Source: Selaginella moellendorffii
Lineage: Eukaryota > Streptophyta > Lycopodiopsida > Selaginellales > Selaginellaceae
Direction: 5' to 3'
Length of the DNA stretch: 64,000 nucleotides
Assembly (NCBI RefSeq): GCF_000143415.4
Contig: NW_003314357.1
Location: 622,821 to 686,820, forward strand
The notes beneath the pieces are model-generated. The model was not told where the DNA came from and did not search any database. It was given only the letters and a program-made list of their open reading frames with translations. This document shows positions 34,327 to 43,885 of this stretch, piece by piece (the stretch's first letter is position 1; every line of letters starts with the position of its first letter). A program made the position numbers and the translations under genes.

Positions 34327-34875
34327 ATGGTCGAAGTCTACACTGCGGCTTGCAACACAGGTTGTTCAACAGGATGGGACGAAGAACAGGATAGGTTGGT
34401 CTACCTCGCAAATTGTGAATACAAAGCCGATGCATTCGTCACAAGCAGCCTCGTGGACATGTGGAAGCATCACAAGTGTTCAGGAGGACAAATAAACATG
34501 ACGTTGGCTGCCTGGAACACGATCATCATGGGACAGCACGTCTTCTATCAGATGGAACAAGAAGCTGGCCTGTCTCCAAACGCTGAGACTTTGCATGGAG
34601 TAGGAAAACATTGTTTCCTGGGATATGCTGAGAACAACCTTTGCTCTTGAGTGCTATGAGCAAGCCAGCAGCCAAACGCTCAGACTTTCATGGTGGCGCT
34701 CAAGGCACACAGCGACTTAGCAGAGAAGAGGCCTTGCTCAATGAGAGAAAAGCTTTTCTCGGGAGGTTGGTAAACTTTGCAAGGAATGCAAGGTTGATGG
34801 AGCCGTCCATGAAACCCAAACAAAGATGGTACCTGAAAAGACGCAAAAGGGTCTTAGCTGGCACACCATGGTGAA
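34327..34875 (+). pseudogene. Captured PPR-protein fragments, copy B2
   Basis: The frame from 34327 includes ADAFVTSSLVDMW and LAAWNTIIMGQHVFYQM, close to the PPR patterns ADAFVASSLVDMYxKCG and VAWNTIISGY, with PNAETLHGVG as the usual link to the next repeat. A second piece (about 34690-34870, other frame) matches MVALKAHSDLAEKRLHSQI of units 3-5, but is shortened by a ~55-bp deletion. Frames shift between pieces; it is not a functional PPR gene. Confidence 0.55.
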
Positions 34876-35110
34876 GGACAAAAAAAGAGACAATACTTAG
34901 TATCATTCATTGAGTATTTTAATTGATCAATGGTTATAAACATATTTATAATTTATGAGTCAAGATTAATATTATTCCATATCAATAGTAGAATAAATAA
35001 GAATATACTAGAAAGTGTTTAGGAAAGATTATAAATTATAAATAAAAATATTAATCTAAATGAACAACAACTATTAGCTATTAAAATATCCTAGAATCTA
35101 TATTTGAATA

Positions 35111-35155
35111 CGCGTACTTGCCCAGCAAATGCTGGGTGCTTTACAAAGAGGTGGA
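35111..35155 (-). other. Helitron 3'-end-like terminus A (hairpin, inserted between A and T)
   Basis: Plus strand CGCGTACTTG followed by the palindrome CCCAGCAAATGCTGGG (35121-35136, 6-7 bp stem) and GTGCTTTACAAAGAGGT. It aligns over about 45 bp with 36790-36834, directly beyond a decayed Helitron helicase. The left neighbour ATATTTGAATA and the intact sites at 46296 and 54486 show an insertion precisely between A and T, the Helitron preference. The canonical CTRR end is absent (the end reads GTACGCG on the minus strand), so this is a variant or the call needs testing. Confidence 0.55.
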
Positions 35156-35640
35156 TGTGCGGAGAGTTTTTGACCCGATGGAGAGGCACAATGTTGTCTC
35201 GTGGACAACGCTGATGCTCGGATACATCCAGGCGGAGCAAGCACCGGCTGCACTGGATCTCTTCTCGCAGATGCAGCAAGTCCAAGGCCTAGTACCCGAC
35301 ACTCCAACTTACACCGCTGCACTCCAGGCCTGTGGGAGCTCCAAGGCTCTGGAGACTGGAAGTGCCATCCACCAGCAGATCTGTCATGCCGAGATGGAAG
35401 CCAAGGTGGTCGTTGTGAACTCTCTGCTGGGCTTCTACGGACGGTGTGGCTGCATGGCGGAAGCTTGTGAAGTTTTCAACTCAGCAGCCAGCGCGGGACG
35501 TGACGCTGTAACTTGGAACGCAATCATCTCCAGCTACTGCCACCAGGGAGATGTAGTCTCGGCTCCCAGGCTCTTTGAGCGGATGCTGGAGGATCACTGG
35601 CAGTGTACTTCATCTTCTTCAGCTTCCCCTCCTTTGACAG
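35140..35640 (+). pseudogene. Captured PPR-gene fragment
   Basis: From about 35152 the plus strand reads VRRVFDPMERHNVVSWTTLM, then ALDLFSQMQ, TYTAALQACGSSKALETG, VVVNSLLGFYGRCGCMAEAC and DAVTWNAIISSYCHQGD: about three consecutive PPR repeats of the L/S type found in plant organelle RNA-editing proteins. There is no start codon of its own; the homology begins right at the Helitron-end-like hairpin and fades after about 35600. The fragment is intact over ~150 codons, so capture may be recent or it may be translated as a chimera. Confidence 0.7.
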
Positions 35641-35821
35641 CTCAAAGAACTCTTTTGATGCCTTCAGGTCGCACACACCATCTGGTCACTCGCATACCTT
35701 GCATCACCCACACCTGCTGCCATGGTGCCAGTCAGCTCCAGGATTCAAGCATAGCCCAGCTCTTCATTTCTGGTGCACTCCCTCACCAGCCCTGCCTGTG
35801 GTGCTGCTCATGCACTGCTTG

Positions 35822-36083
35822 CAAGTGAGTTGATCCCGAAAGGAGTCTGGATTGTGTGCCTAACTACCATTCTACTTGCCCCTATTATCCCTGTGAGCAC
35901 CTCCTCTAGGAGCTTACAGATGCACAGACTCTCACGGGAATGCCCACACAACCATGCCTGAGCAAAGCAGCCATGGAGCCCTAGGAGTGCATGGTGTAAC
36001 ACTTGTCACCATGGCCTCTTCCCTTCACTTGGACAAAAGAGTTCCAAGCGGTGCTAGCCTTGGAGGTGGCAGTGGTAATGCCA
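35822..36083 (+). repeat. Block C left copy: segment shared with 60093-60260 and 62310-62540
   Basis: GAGTTGATCCCGAAAGGAG through GGCAGTGGTAATGCC recurs, inverted, twice in the right part of the window. The inverted frame contains DSHGNAHTTMSEQSSHGALG, which I cannot assign. It lies next to the SMC6 fragment in two of three copies. Confidence 0.6.
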
Positions 36084-36405
36084 ACTCATGTCTTGAGACA
36101 TAATCACACATGGGTTTTCCGTGTCAAGGAAAGTAGAAAAGTTTAAAATACAATCTTAGCTTACACTGAAATGGTCAATCACATCGCACAAATTCTGCTT
36201 GTTTGAAGAAAGATTTTCACCTGGAATACACAATAAAAAAGATGTAAATCCCTCGCACGATAGAAACCAACCTTGTTGATTTTTCAAGACAATAGTGTTG
36301 CTTCCAGCAGTGATTCTCCGCTCAATAGCTATCATCTTATCATATAGATTTTGCTTATAAGCATTTGACCCTTCATTTTTTAACTCTACCACTACCAAAG
36401 CAGAC
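36084..36405 (-). pseudogene. SMC6 (fragment): Captured fragment of SMC6 with exon-intron structure
   Basis: Minus strand: exon 36405-36272 (ALVVVELKNEGSNAYKQNLY, IERRITAGSNTIVLKNQQ), a 51-nt GT-AG intron (36271-36221), exon 36220-36165 (GENLSSNKQNLCDVIDHFS), donor GTAAGC, then ENPCVIMSQDMS at 36119-36084. This is the N-terminal head region of SMC6, the ATPase of the SMC5/6 DNA-repair complex (Walker A exon not included). Only ~75 codons are present, so it is a captured gene fragment. The acceptor before the last exon is deleted here but kept in the inverted copy at 61956-62310. The tiny intron matches those of the resident genes, so the donor gene is likely from the same genome. Confidence 0.8.
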
Positions 36406-36499
36406 CTGGAACTAAAACAATGCTAGAAGAAAGTGCGGACAAATCAATTAAATCTTGACACAAACTATACCAAGATGTGCATTGACACAGCATCTCAGA

Positions 36500-36700
36500 T
36501 TTGGATTGCAAATCGGCAGCAGTGGCAGGGGCTCTCTTGCCATTTCATAAACCCTAGAAAAACATTACAAAAGAAAACCAATTTACTTGATAGATTGCAA
36601 GCGTAGTCATATGCAACATGTGTCGCAGCATTTTCTTCTCTCGCCCCACACAGCTTAGCTGCCTCCCATTGGCTGGGAGCAAACATCAGTGAAATTATTT
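36500..36700 (-). other. Block C segment beside SMC6 fragment, unidentified
   Basis: Recurs inverted at 61660-61870. The frame holds SQWEAAKLCGAREENAATHV, then FMKWQESPCHCCRFAIQI. It may be an upstream exon or another captured piece; I cannot name it. Confidence 0.4.
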
Positions 36701-36789
36701 GCAAACACATGGTTAAAGAAATAACCCCTTTATGATTGGTTGGATCCAGTGGCCCAAAAAGTTCAGCAACTCCTCCTTATTGTGATAAA

Positions 36790-36834
36790 CGAGTACTTGC
36801 CTAGCAAATGCTCGGTGGCTTACGAAAAGGTTTA
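36790..36834 (-). other. Helitron 3'-end-like terminus B
   Basis: Plus strand CGAGTACTTG then CCTAGCAAATGCTCGG (36800-36815, imperfect stem-loop) and TGGCTTACGAAAAGG. It lies ~60 bp past the last recognisable codons of the Helitron helicase, where the 3' end of an autonomous Helitron should be. Flanked by AAA on the outside. It resembles terminus A at 35111. Confidence 0.55.
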
Positions 36835-36889
36835 ATATAAAACCTCTTTATAAATAGTGTTAATTGTAAAAACAGAAGGATCTTGAGGA

Positions 36890-38818
36890 AGGAGGTGGCC
36901 TTAGCATGTGGTGTTTTGAACTTTAATTTTAATGCCATGTGGTGATGTGGATCTTGATAAAATCACATAAAGTTGCCCATGAGTGAAAACTAGGGGAGCA
37001 AGTAAGTTCCAACTCAGTCAAATGTCTGTTCTTAGCATTTGGGGATTGTTAAGCAATAACCTAAACGGATTGGAAATTGTCCTTTGAACGGAATTTTTGT
37101 ATTTGATGGTATTAGTGTGATACATGGGATAAAAACTCTTATCCCTTTAAATTGCCCAATCACAATTTCACAGTCTAAAACATTTGGTAGTGCATTTTTC
37201 AAGATGAGACATGTGCCATTGTATAGTCCTGCTGATAGAGATATATTCCTTAGGAGGATAAGAATAGCACCTTGTTTGAAAGAGAGTTTATGTGGTGGGA
37301 AACTAGAAGGTGTGATAGAATTTAGGAATTCTATTGAAAATTTTTCAGGATGTTCAATATTAACAAAATCAACACTTTTGTAGATATATGAATCACCTTG
37401 TAATCTAAAGATAATAGTATTATTGATTGCAAATGTGTCATCATTAAGTGGGGTAAATATGACTTGATAGGGTTTGAAATATCAAATACTGAAGAGTAGA
37501 CAAAATCAATATTAGATGAATAAATTAGTTGTGTATGAGGTAATAAAATGGAGTTAGAAGGTAAAGATGGTAAATTTTGAAAAATTTCACCATTTCCAAC
37601 TTTGAGAAGTCATTCAGCCCATGATTTATCACTTTCAGCAAGTCACATATTTTTTTTCAAAAATAATTTTCTAAATAATCTTTATAATTTATTCATTTTT
37701 ATAGAACTTGAAACAATTTGTGCTTTATGTCCATGTGGAATGACTAGAAGTGTCTCTCTAAAGTCCCTGCTAGTGACAACAATTATGCCACCAAAAGGTA
37801 ATGATGTATTTTTAAGTCTTGCAACACTCGATCAACAGTAGTGAATGCATGAGTGTGAACCATATTTATTTCATCTGACAACAATATGTTAGTAGTTTTG
37901 ATTTTTATACCTACTTCACTATAGCAGTTATAGCACAAGTTGATGTTTCATTTATTGGAATAAGAGGTTTAAAAGTAGTGTGTGAAGTTTGGCCATTATA
38001 AAGTAAAGTACTTGCAATTTCTATCTAAGCTATGCTAACAGCATTTATTTTTTTCAGTTGTAAAATATTTCTAAGAGTGTTAAGAAAAAATGTTTTACCA
38101 GTACTACCAGGGCCATCAATGAAAATGTATTGATTATGCTCAGTTGGGTGATCAATAACATTAAGAATATCATTAAAAATATTTAACTATTCTTGATTAA
38201 ATTGAGGAATATTTTGTTCAACATTTTGATATATTTGTGTTGAGTTGACATTATTTTCATTTTCAAAATTTTCAGACGGGAAAGGTAGATGGTAGTTTTG
38301 ATTAATTTTGCCATGCATTTTCATTTTAATATTTATATTATGCAAAGCATATTCATAATGAAAAATTGGATTTGTTTGCATGAAATCTTTAGAAAGGAAG
38401 TCTTTAAATTTATCCCATAAAAAGTAAGGATCTTTTGGAGTGCAAGAGGTACAAAATAATACAAATAATTGTTGTAATTGTGATAGCATTCTAAAAAAGC
38501 AAGCATTTTTTAAACATTTTTCTCATTCAATATCATCAGCTATAAGCCCCATTGCATATACAACTTGTTGAAAAGTGTCATAATAAATATTGTTAACTGT
38601 TTTGAGATTTTTGAAAGACGTAACACCTTTTTTATGGAGTAAAATAAGATGTAAATAATATAATTCAACATTGGATGGAGACACAGAATACATTTGGGGA
38701 ATGACATTTGTTGTATGTTAAATTTGCCAATTATGAATATGAGGGTTAAATGTATAATATAAAGGACAATATTAGGATATATATATTGTCTAGCATTTCG
38801 GTCATTTATATTTAATTG
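36890..38818 (-). pseudogene. Helitron helicase (Pif1-type) part, decayed
   Basis: Minus strand: INDRNARQYIYPNI (38820), MYSVSPSNVELYYL, DPYFLWDKFKDFLSKDF, Walker A as FIDGPGSTGKT (38122-38093), then PHKLSFKQGAILILLRNIS, AGLYNGTCLILKNALP, FKGIRVFIPCI, GQFPIRLGYCLTI and QTFDQVG close to 37020. These are the conserved blocks, in order, of the Helitron helicase that unwinds DNA in rolling-circle transposition. Several stops and frameshifts are present. The N-terminal half lies at 42582-43885, separated by gypsy copy 3. Confidence 0.88.
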
Positions 38819-38822
38819 CAAC

Positions 38823-38998
38823 TGTGAGGGCCAAGTGTACTGCTATGATGCTGTATACTAATATTAGCATAGTGGGATTTTGGTAGCTGTCAGATTAGTT
38901 TCAATCTGGACTACTCGCTTCTATATATAAGCTAGGGTTTTTGGGCTAATTGATATACATATTTTTTGTGTTCCTTTTCCATATTCCAAGCACTCACA
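38823..38998 (+). repeat. 5' LTR of gypsy copy 3 (176 bp)
   Basis: Begins TGTGAGGGCC and ends GCACTCACA. Contains TATATATAAGC (about 38922) as likely promoter, followed by TAGGGTTTTTGGGC, conserved in all LTRs of the family. Confidence 0.88.
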
Positions 38999-39288
38999 TT
39001 GGTGGAGGTGAGGGGCACCTTTGATTGTTCTTGAGGAGTGTTTGAATTTGGGATTTTGGTTTAGATCTAACTTTTGCATCGTCTAGATCTAGCTTTTTCC
39101 ATTTCCTTTCTTTTGTTCTTCCCTTTCAGGATTTTGGTTTAGATCTAGCTTTTTGCATTGTCTAGATCTCCCATTTCCTTCTCACTTTTTGTCGTTTCTC
39201 TTCTTTTGCTCTTTCTTTGTCCGTCTTTATGGTAGATCAGTAATCTCCTCCTTTGACTCTGGAGCAACAGTTGGTATAACTAGATTGG

Positions 39289-42200
39289 TTGCAGTGCAAT
39301 TATGCCAAGTGTGACTTTGAGGCTTCTCCCCCTTGTCTCATACTTCCTTATATTTCATCCATTCCTCTTACTTCCATACCTCTTCATCCCTCTACTTTTA
39401 CCTCTACTTCCATTATTTTTGTTCCCCCATTATTTCCTCCTATGTTTTTGTCTTGTTCTGCTCTTCCCTTTTTCGATCCCTCCGACAGTCTTTGTGTTGC
39501 AGCGGTTGACCAGCTCATGAAGGAGTATTCTGATCTCTTTGAATTTGACCTATCATCTGGGGCCAAGATTGCCACACGTCATCTGATTTCAACCAGGGAT
39601 GCTCGTCCAATCAAGGTTCCTGTTCATTGTCGGTCACCCAAGAAGATCAAGATTTTACGTGCAAACGTCAAGGAGATGTTGGAGAAGGGTGTTATTCGGA
39701 AGTCACGGAGTCCTTGGGCATGTGAACCTCATCTTGTGACGAAACCTGATGGGAGTATTCGTTTCTGCATCGACTATTGTCTGTTAAACAAAGTGATGAT
39801 CCCAGATGTATACCTTCTTCCTCACACTGCTGATCTCTTGGATCGTCTGGGGCAAAGTCATTGGTTCACCAAGTTAGATCTTGCTTCTGGGTACTAGCAA
39901 GTACCGATGGCCGAAGAAGATATTCCTAAGACTGCTTTTCGTACACCATTTGATTTGTATGAGTTCTTGGTGATGCTGTTTGGTTTGAACAATGCTTTAG
40001 CAACTTTCTAACGGATGATGGATGAGGTTCTTTGTGATATGCTAGAGGTGACTACTGATTTCATTGATGATGTCTTGATTCACTCGGAGGGGACATGGGA
40101 GGAGCACATTTGTGATATGTGTAAAGTGTTGGATCGGCTACGGGACGTTGGTTTAAAGCTGAAGCGGTCGAAATGCATATTTGGGTCCAAGGACACGACT
40201 TATCTTGGGTACCGTATTTCTCATGAAGGTTTGTAAGTTGATCCTAACAAACTTGTGACTATTCTAAAGTTCCCTACTTCAAAGTGTGTGAATGATGTGC
40301 AGCGCTTCTTGGGCAAGGTGCAGTATCTCGGTCATTTTGTGGATCATCTTTCTGATTGTACTACACCGTTGCGAGCATTGCTGAAGTCATCAATGTCATC
40401 TTTCATCTGGTCTTTAGATTGTGAGCGGGTGTTTGTGGATCTCAAAGAGCTGTTAACGACTCCTCCGACTTTGGCATATCTTGACTACACTCGACCTTTT
40501 ATTTTGCGCGTAGATGCTTCTGATATTGGTCTTGGAGGTATGTTGATGCAAGAAAGCTTGAGTGTGTCTGGTCAGCATCATCCCATTGCATATATAAGCT
40601 GTACGTTACAATCAGCAGAGGTGAACTACTCCATGATAGAGAAGGAGTGTTTAGCGGCAGTTTGGGGTTTCGAGAAACTTCATGCATATCTACATGGTTC
40701 TTGGACGTTACTTGAAAGTGACTATGCTGCCGTTACTTCATTATTGAAGCGGAAGAACCTGGTTGGTCATACTGCTCGGTGGGCTTTAAAGCTTCAGATA
40801 TATGATTTTGATGTTGTTCATCACCCAGGGAGTTCTATGGCTGATGTTGATGCCCTTTCTCGAGCTCCTCTTCCTTCTCCACTCTCTTCTCATGTTTCTG
40901 ACGAGCCTGTTATTCCAGCCTCTGTGGATTTTCTAGACGAGGATTCTGTGCCCGTCGGCGGTTGCTGTACTTGACATTTAGTGTCCACAAGGTGCAAAGC
41001 AAGATCTACCTTCTTTTGATGAGGTTCACGAGGCTCAAAAGATTGAGCTGTGGATTCAAAGCCTTCAAGATATATTTGAGAATCCTGCATCACTTGTTGA
41101 TGACTTGCCTTTTTGGCATTTACATTCTCAATATCGCCTTGAAGATGGCCTTCTTTATTTTGTAGGGATGGATCTTGATGATCATTTATGGCTGGTGGTG
41201 CCTTCTGTCTTTTTCCCACGGTTTTTCCATGCCTATCATAATTCTCATGTTCTAAGCGGGCATATGGTATATCGTCGTGTGACTGAGAAGCTGCGTAGGT
41301 CTTTCTATTGGCCAAAGATGCGACATGATATTATCCGGTATGTGCGTAGCTGCGTTTGGTGCCAAGCTTGTAATACTCCCCCTTGTGTTGTGGAAGGACG
41401 GTTGGAGTCAATTGCAGTTTCCCGTCTGTTTGAGTTAGTGGCATTTGATCTTATGGGACCTTTTTCCATGGTCGACTGCTGACAATGAGTATATTATTAT
41501 TGCTTCTGACTACTTAACTCGTTGGGTGGAAGTTGGTGCTCTTGCTAGTGCCTCTGCAACTGCTGTTGGATACTTCCTCCTCAATCGAGTGGTGTTCCAA
41601 CATTCTTGTCCAGAGTAAATTCTTTCGGATAATAGTCCCGCATTTATGGCTGAGGCATTTCATATCTTGACGTCTCAATTGGGGATATGCCACACTTTCA
41701 CGAGTGCGTATCATCCATAATCAGACTATCTGGTGGAACGGCTCGTTCAGACATTTAAAGGGATGATTGCGAAGTATGTGAACTTTCAACATTAGGATTG
41801 GGATGGTTATTTGGCGTCTCTTCGGTATACCTATGTCACAGGGGTGCAGAGTTTTGTTGGTGCTTCACCATATAAACTCCTATATGGTCATGATCCAATA
41901 TTACCAACGGAGTTGGGTTTACCTTCGCGATTGCCACGAGTTGCCGATGCTAGGTCGTGAGATCAATATTTGACGAGCATTCTTCCACTTGTCGGAGTAG
42001 AGTCTGCTGAACACTTAAGCTGCGTACAAGTGGGACAATAACGGTGCTACAACTCCCATCATCGTCCACCTGTGGAGTACAAAATGGATGATTTGGTGTT
42101 AGTCCGTTTTCCCCGTCTTATGGTATGTGGTTTATCTAAGGGGCTCCTTGCGCAGTGGAAAGGACCATATCGGGTGTTGTGGCAAGTTGTACCACAAGTT

Positions 42201-42370
42201 ATGAGGTTTGGCATGACGTTCAGCAGGCCGATCCTCCGGAGATTGTGTATGTGCAGCGGTTGAAACGCTTCATACAAAGGGATCAAGAGCAGTTAATACC
42301 AATTACAAATCCACCGATGCCTCCCCTTAACGTTCCTCCAGATCCCAGCCCATCTACAGGAGAACCTTGA
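39289..42370 (+). pseudogene. Pol of gypsy copy 3 (RT-RNase H-integrase), with stops
   Basis: Reverse transcriptase starts with the palm region (EMLEKGVIRKSRSPW, PDGSIRFCIDY, WFTKLDLASGY), has the catalytic FIDDVLIHSEG near 40060 and continues to RNase H (FILRVDASDIGLGGML, NYSMIEKECLAAVWGFEKL) and DVDALSRAP at 40860. Integrase shows HNSHVLSGH...CVWCQAC (HHCC) and AFDLMGPF, then DNSPAFMAE and a Glu region; the GPY motif is WKGPYRVL near 42160. TAG or TAA stops replace Trp or Gln codons at several points, the pattern expected from C-to-T deamination. No chromodomain follows. Confidence 0.88.
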
Positions 42371-42402
42371 CGGCCTTCCATTATTTTGAGAGGAGGGGAT
42401 GA

Positions 42403-42577
42403 TATGCAGACCAAGTGTACGACTATGATGCCATATATTAATATTAGCATAGTGGGATTTGGTAGCCGTTGGATTGGTTTCAATCCGGACTACTCACTCC
42501 TGTATATAAGTTAGGGTTTTTGGGCTAATTGATATGCACATTTTCTATATTCCTTTTCCATATTCCAAGCATTCACA
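42403..42577 (+). repeat. 3' LTR of gypsy copy 3
   Basis: Begins TATGCAGACC (first G mutated) and ends CATTCACA. Clearly diverged from its 5' partner by numerous substitutions, so the insertion is old. Confidence 0.85.
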
Positions 42578-42581
42578 CAAC

Positions 42582-43885
42582 CATTTTATCAATATTGTAT
42601 CATTTTGAGTAGCTCTTTGAAGTGCCATTTTTTCAGAACCTTCTATAAAATAGACATTTTGAAAATTTGGAAGTTGGATAGGAAGATAAATTATAGGGGT
42701 TGAACAACCATGCATTTTAAATTTAAAAAGTCTCCATATTGCTTTTGGAGCAGATATATAATGTGTATTTAAAAAGTTGAGATTTCATCCCAATTTAAAA
42801 TATTATTAAGTTGTTGGGTTGTTGAATGGATTTCAATTGTAGCACAATCATAACCTTTATAGACATATTGAAATAAATATTTAATAATTTTTATAGTAGC
42901 ACAAATTTCAATATTAATATGAGCATTATATTTTTTACAAAGTTATTTATTATAAGGAACTACCCAATGATTATCAACATAGCACCCAATTTTTAGAAAT
43001 GTGTGGCCATTATCAGGTTTATAATAATCTATATTTCCATCAACACTAAAAGAAGTTTTATAATTAAAATTTTTTGGATAACCTTTTGAGCAAGTGTCAT
43101 TTTCCATGCAAGGACTATTAGGGTAAAGAGGCCCACATGGACCATGTATCATATTAAAGGTAATTATTTTAGAAATTTCAAGTTCATCTTGAGGATCTTG
43201 AGGATGTATTGATTAATAGCACCACAGTCTTTAATCTTGTTTTCATGAAATAAAATCCCTAGAAAGTGACAATGTGGAAGGCCTCTCCTTCAAAATTCAA
43301 TTATATATTTAAAAGTAATACAATTTCCAAAAATATAGTTTTTAGTAATATCATTCAAAAATTCTTTAAGCTTGATATGAAATACTCTAGAAACCAAGCG
43401 TGGATGATCTCCAGGGTCTTCATTTTGATGTAACTGTTTAGAAATTTCTAGCTATTTGGGATTGCATATAAAAGTAATGAAAAGATCTGGCTTTGAAAAA
43501 TGAATAACTATAGCCACTACATTTTGATAATTTTGTTGCATTGCTTTAGGGCCATCTCCAAAACTTGAAGGTAAAATAACAATCTTTTTGTGGATTTATA
43601 TTTTCATTAGTAGCACGGTTTGCAACATAATCCATAAGACTAGTATACATTTCAACTTGCAATTGTTTATGATGAGTGCGATAATAATTCAAATTAATGC
43701 TTTCAACTTTTACATAAGCATCGACTATATATTATTGTGTGAGTTTTCCTGCATGTAAAATTTGATCAAAACCAAAGTGTATTGTGTCTCTTATATATAA
43801 ACAGTATACATAATATTGGAGTAATGTAATTTGACATCCGGAATTAAAAATAATTTTGTGCCAGCCTTTGTCACCAAAAGGAAAT
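42582..43885 (-). pseudogene. Helitron Rep (HUH) part, decayed
   Basis: Minus strand from 43860: QYIVDAYVKVESINLNYYRT, QLQVEMYTSLMDYVANRAT, a MQQNYQ-like block, KPDLFITFICNPK, then RRGLPHCHFLGIL (43292-43255) with the HxH of the HUH nuclease, MIHGPCGPLYPNSPCMENDT (43152 down), CSKGYPKNFNYKTS, DNHWVVPYN and AHINIEIC-like text. This order is that of the Helitron replication initiator joined to its helicase. The stretch breaks off at 43885 before the N-terminal domain, which appears separately at 61080-61650. Frames shift repeatedly. Confidence 0.88.

Larger units (their letters stand above)
31581..35110 (-). repeat. Large repeat unit 2: flank plus block B2
   Basis: 31581-32440 is the reverse complement of the flank 56900-57683; 32440-34900 matches block B of units 3-5 in inverted orientation; 34900-35110 matches the AT stretch next to block B (46290-46440, 54490-54640, 62550-62740). 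The unit ends at 35110, where a Helitron-end-like sequence was inserted between A and T of an arm still intact at 46296 and 54486. Block B2 has the longest block B of the five. Confidence 0.8.
38823..42577 (+). mobile_element. Ty3/gypsy retrotransposon copy 3 with both LTRs
   Basis: 5' LTR 38823-38998 (TGTGAG...CACTCACA), primer site from 39000 (TGGTGGAGGTG, complementary to the 3' end of tRNA-Ala with one mismatch), pol, polypurine tract GAGAGGAGGGGATGA ending at 42402, and 3' LTR 42403-42577. A 4-bp duplication CAAC flanks it (38819-38822, 42578-42581). An internal deletion removed gag and most of protease (junction near 39280). It interrupts the Helitron gene; joining the two sides at CAAC restores the Helitron frame. 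Confidence 0.92.

Noticed and set aside
35121-35136. Perfect hairpin read as a transcription terminator
   Set aside because: Intrinsic terminators are bacterial; the context (insertion between A and T, second copy beside a helicase) fits a Helitron end better.
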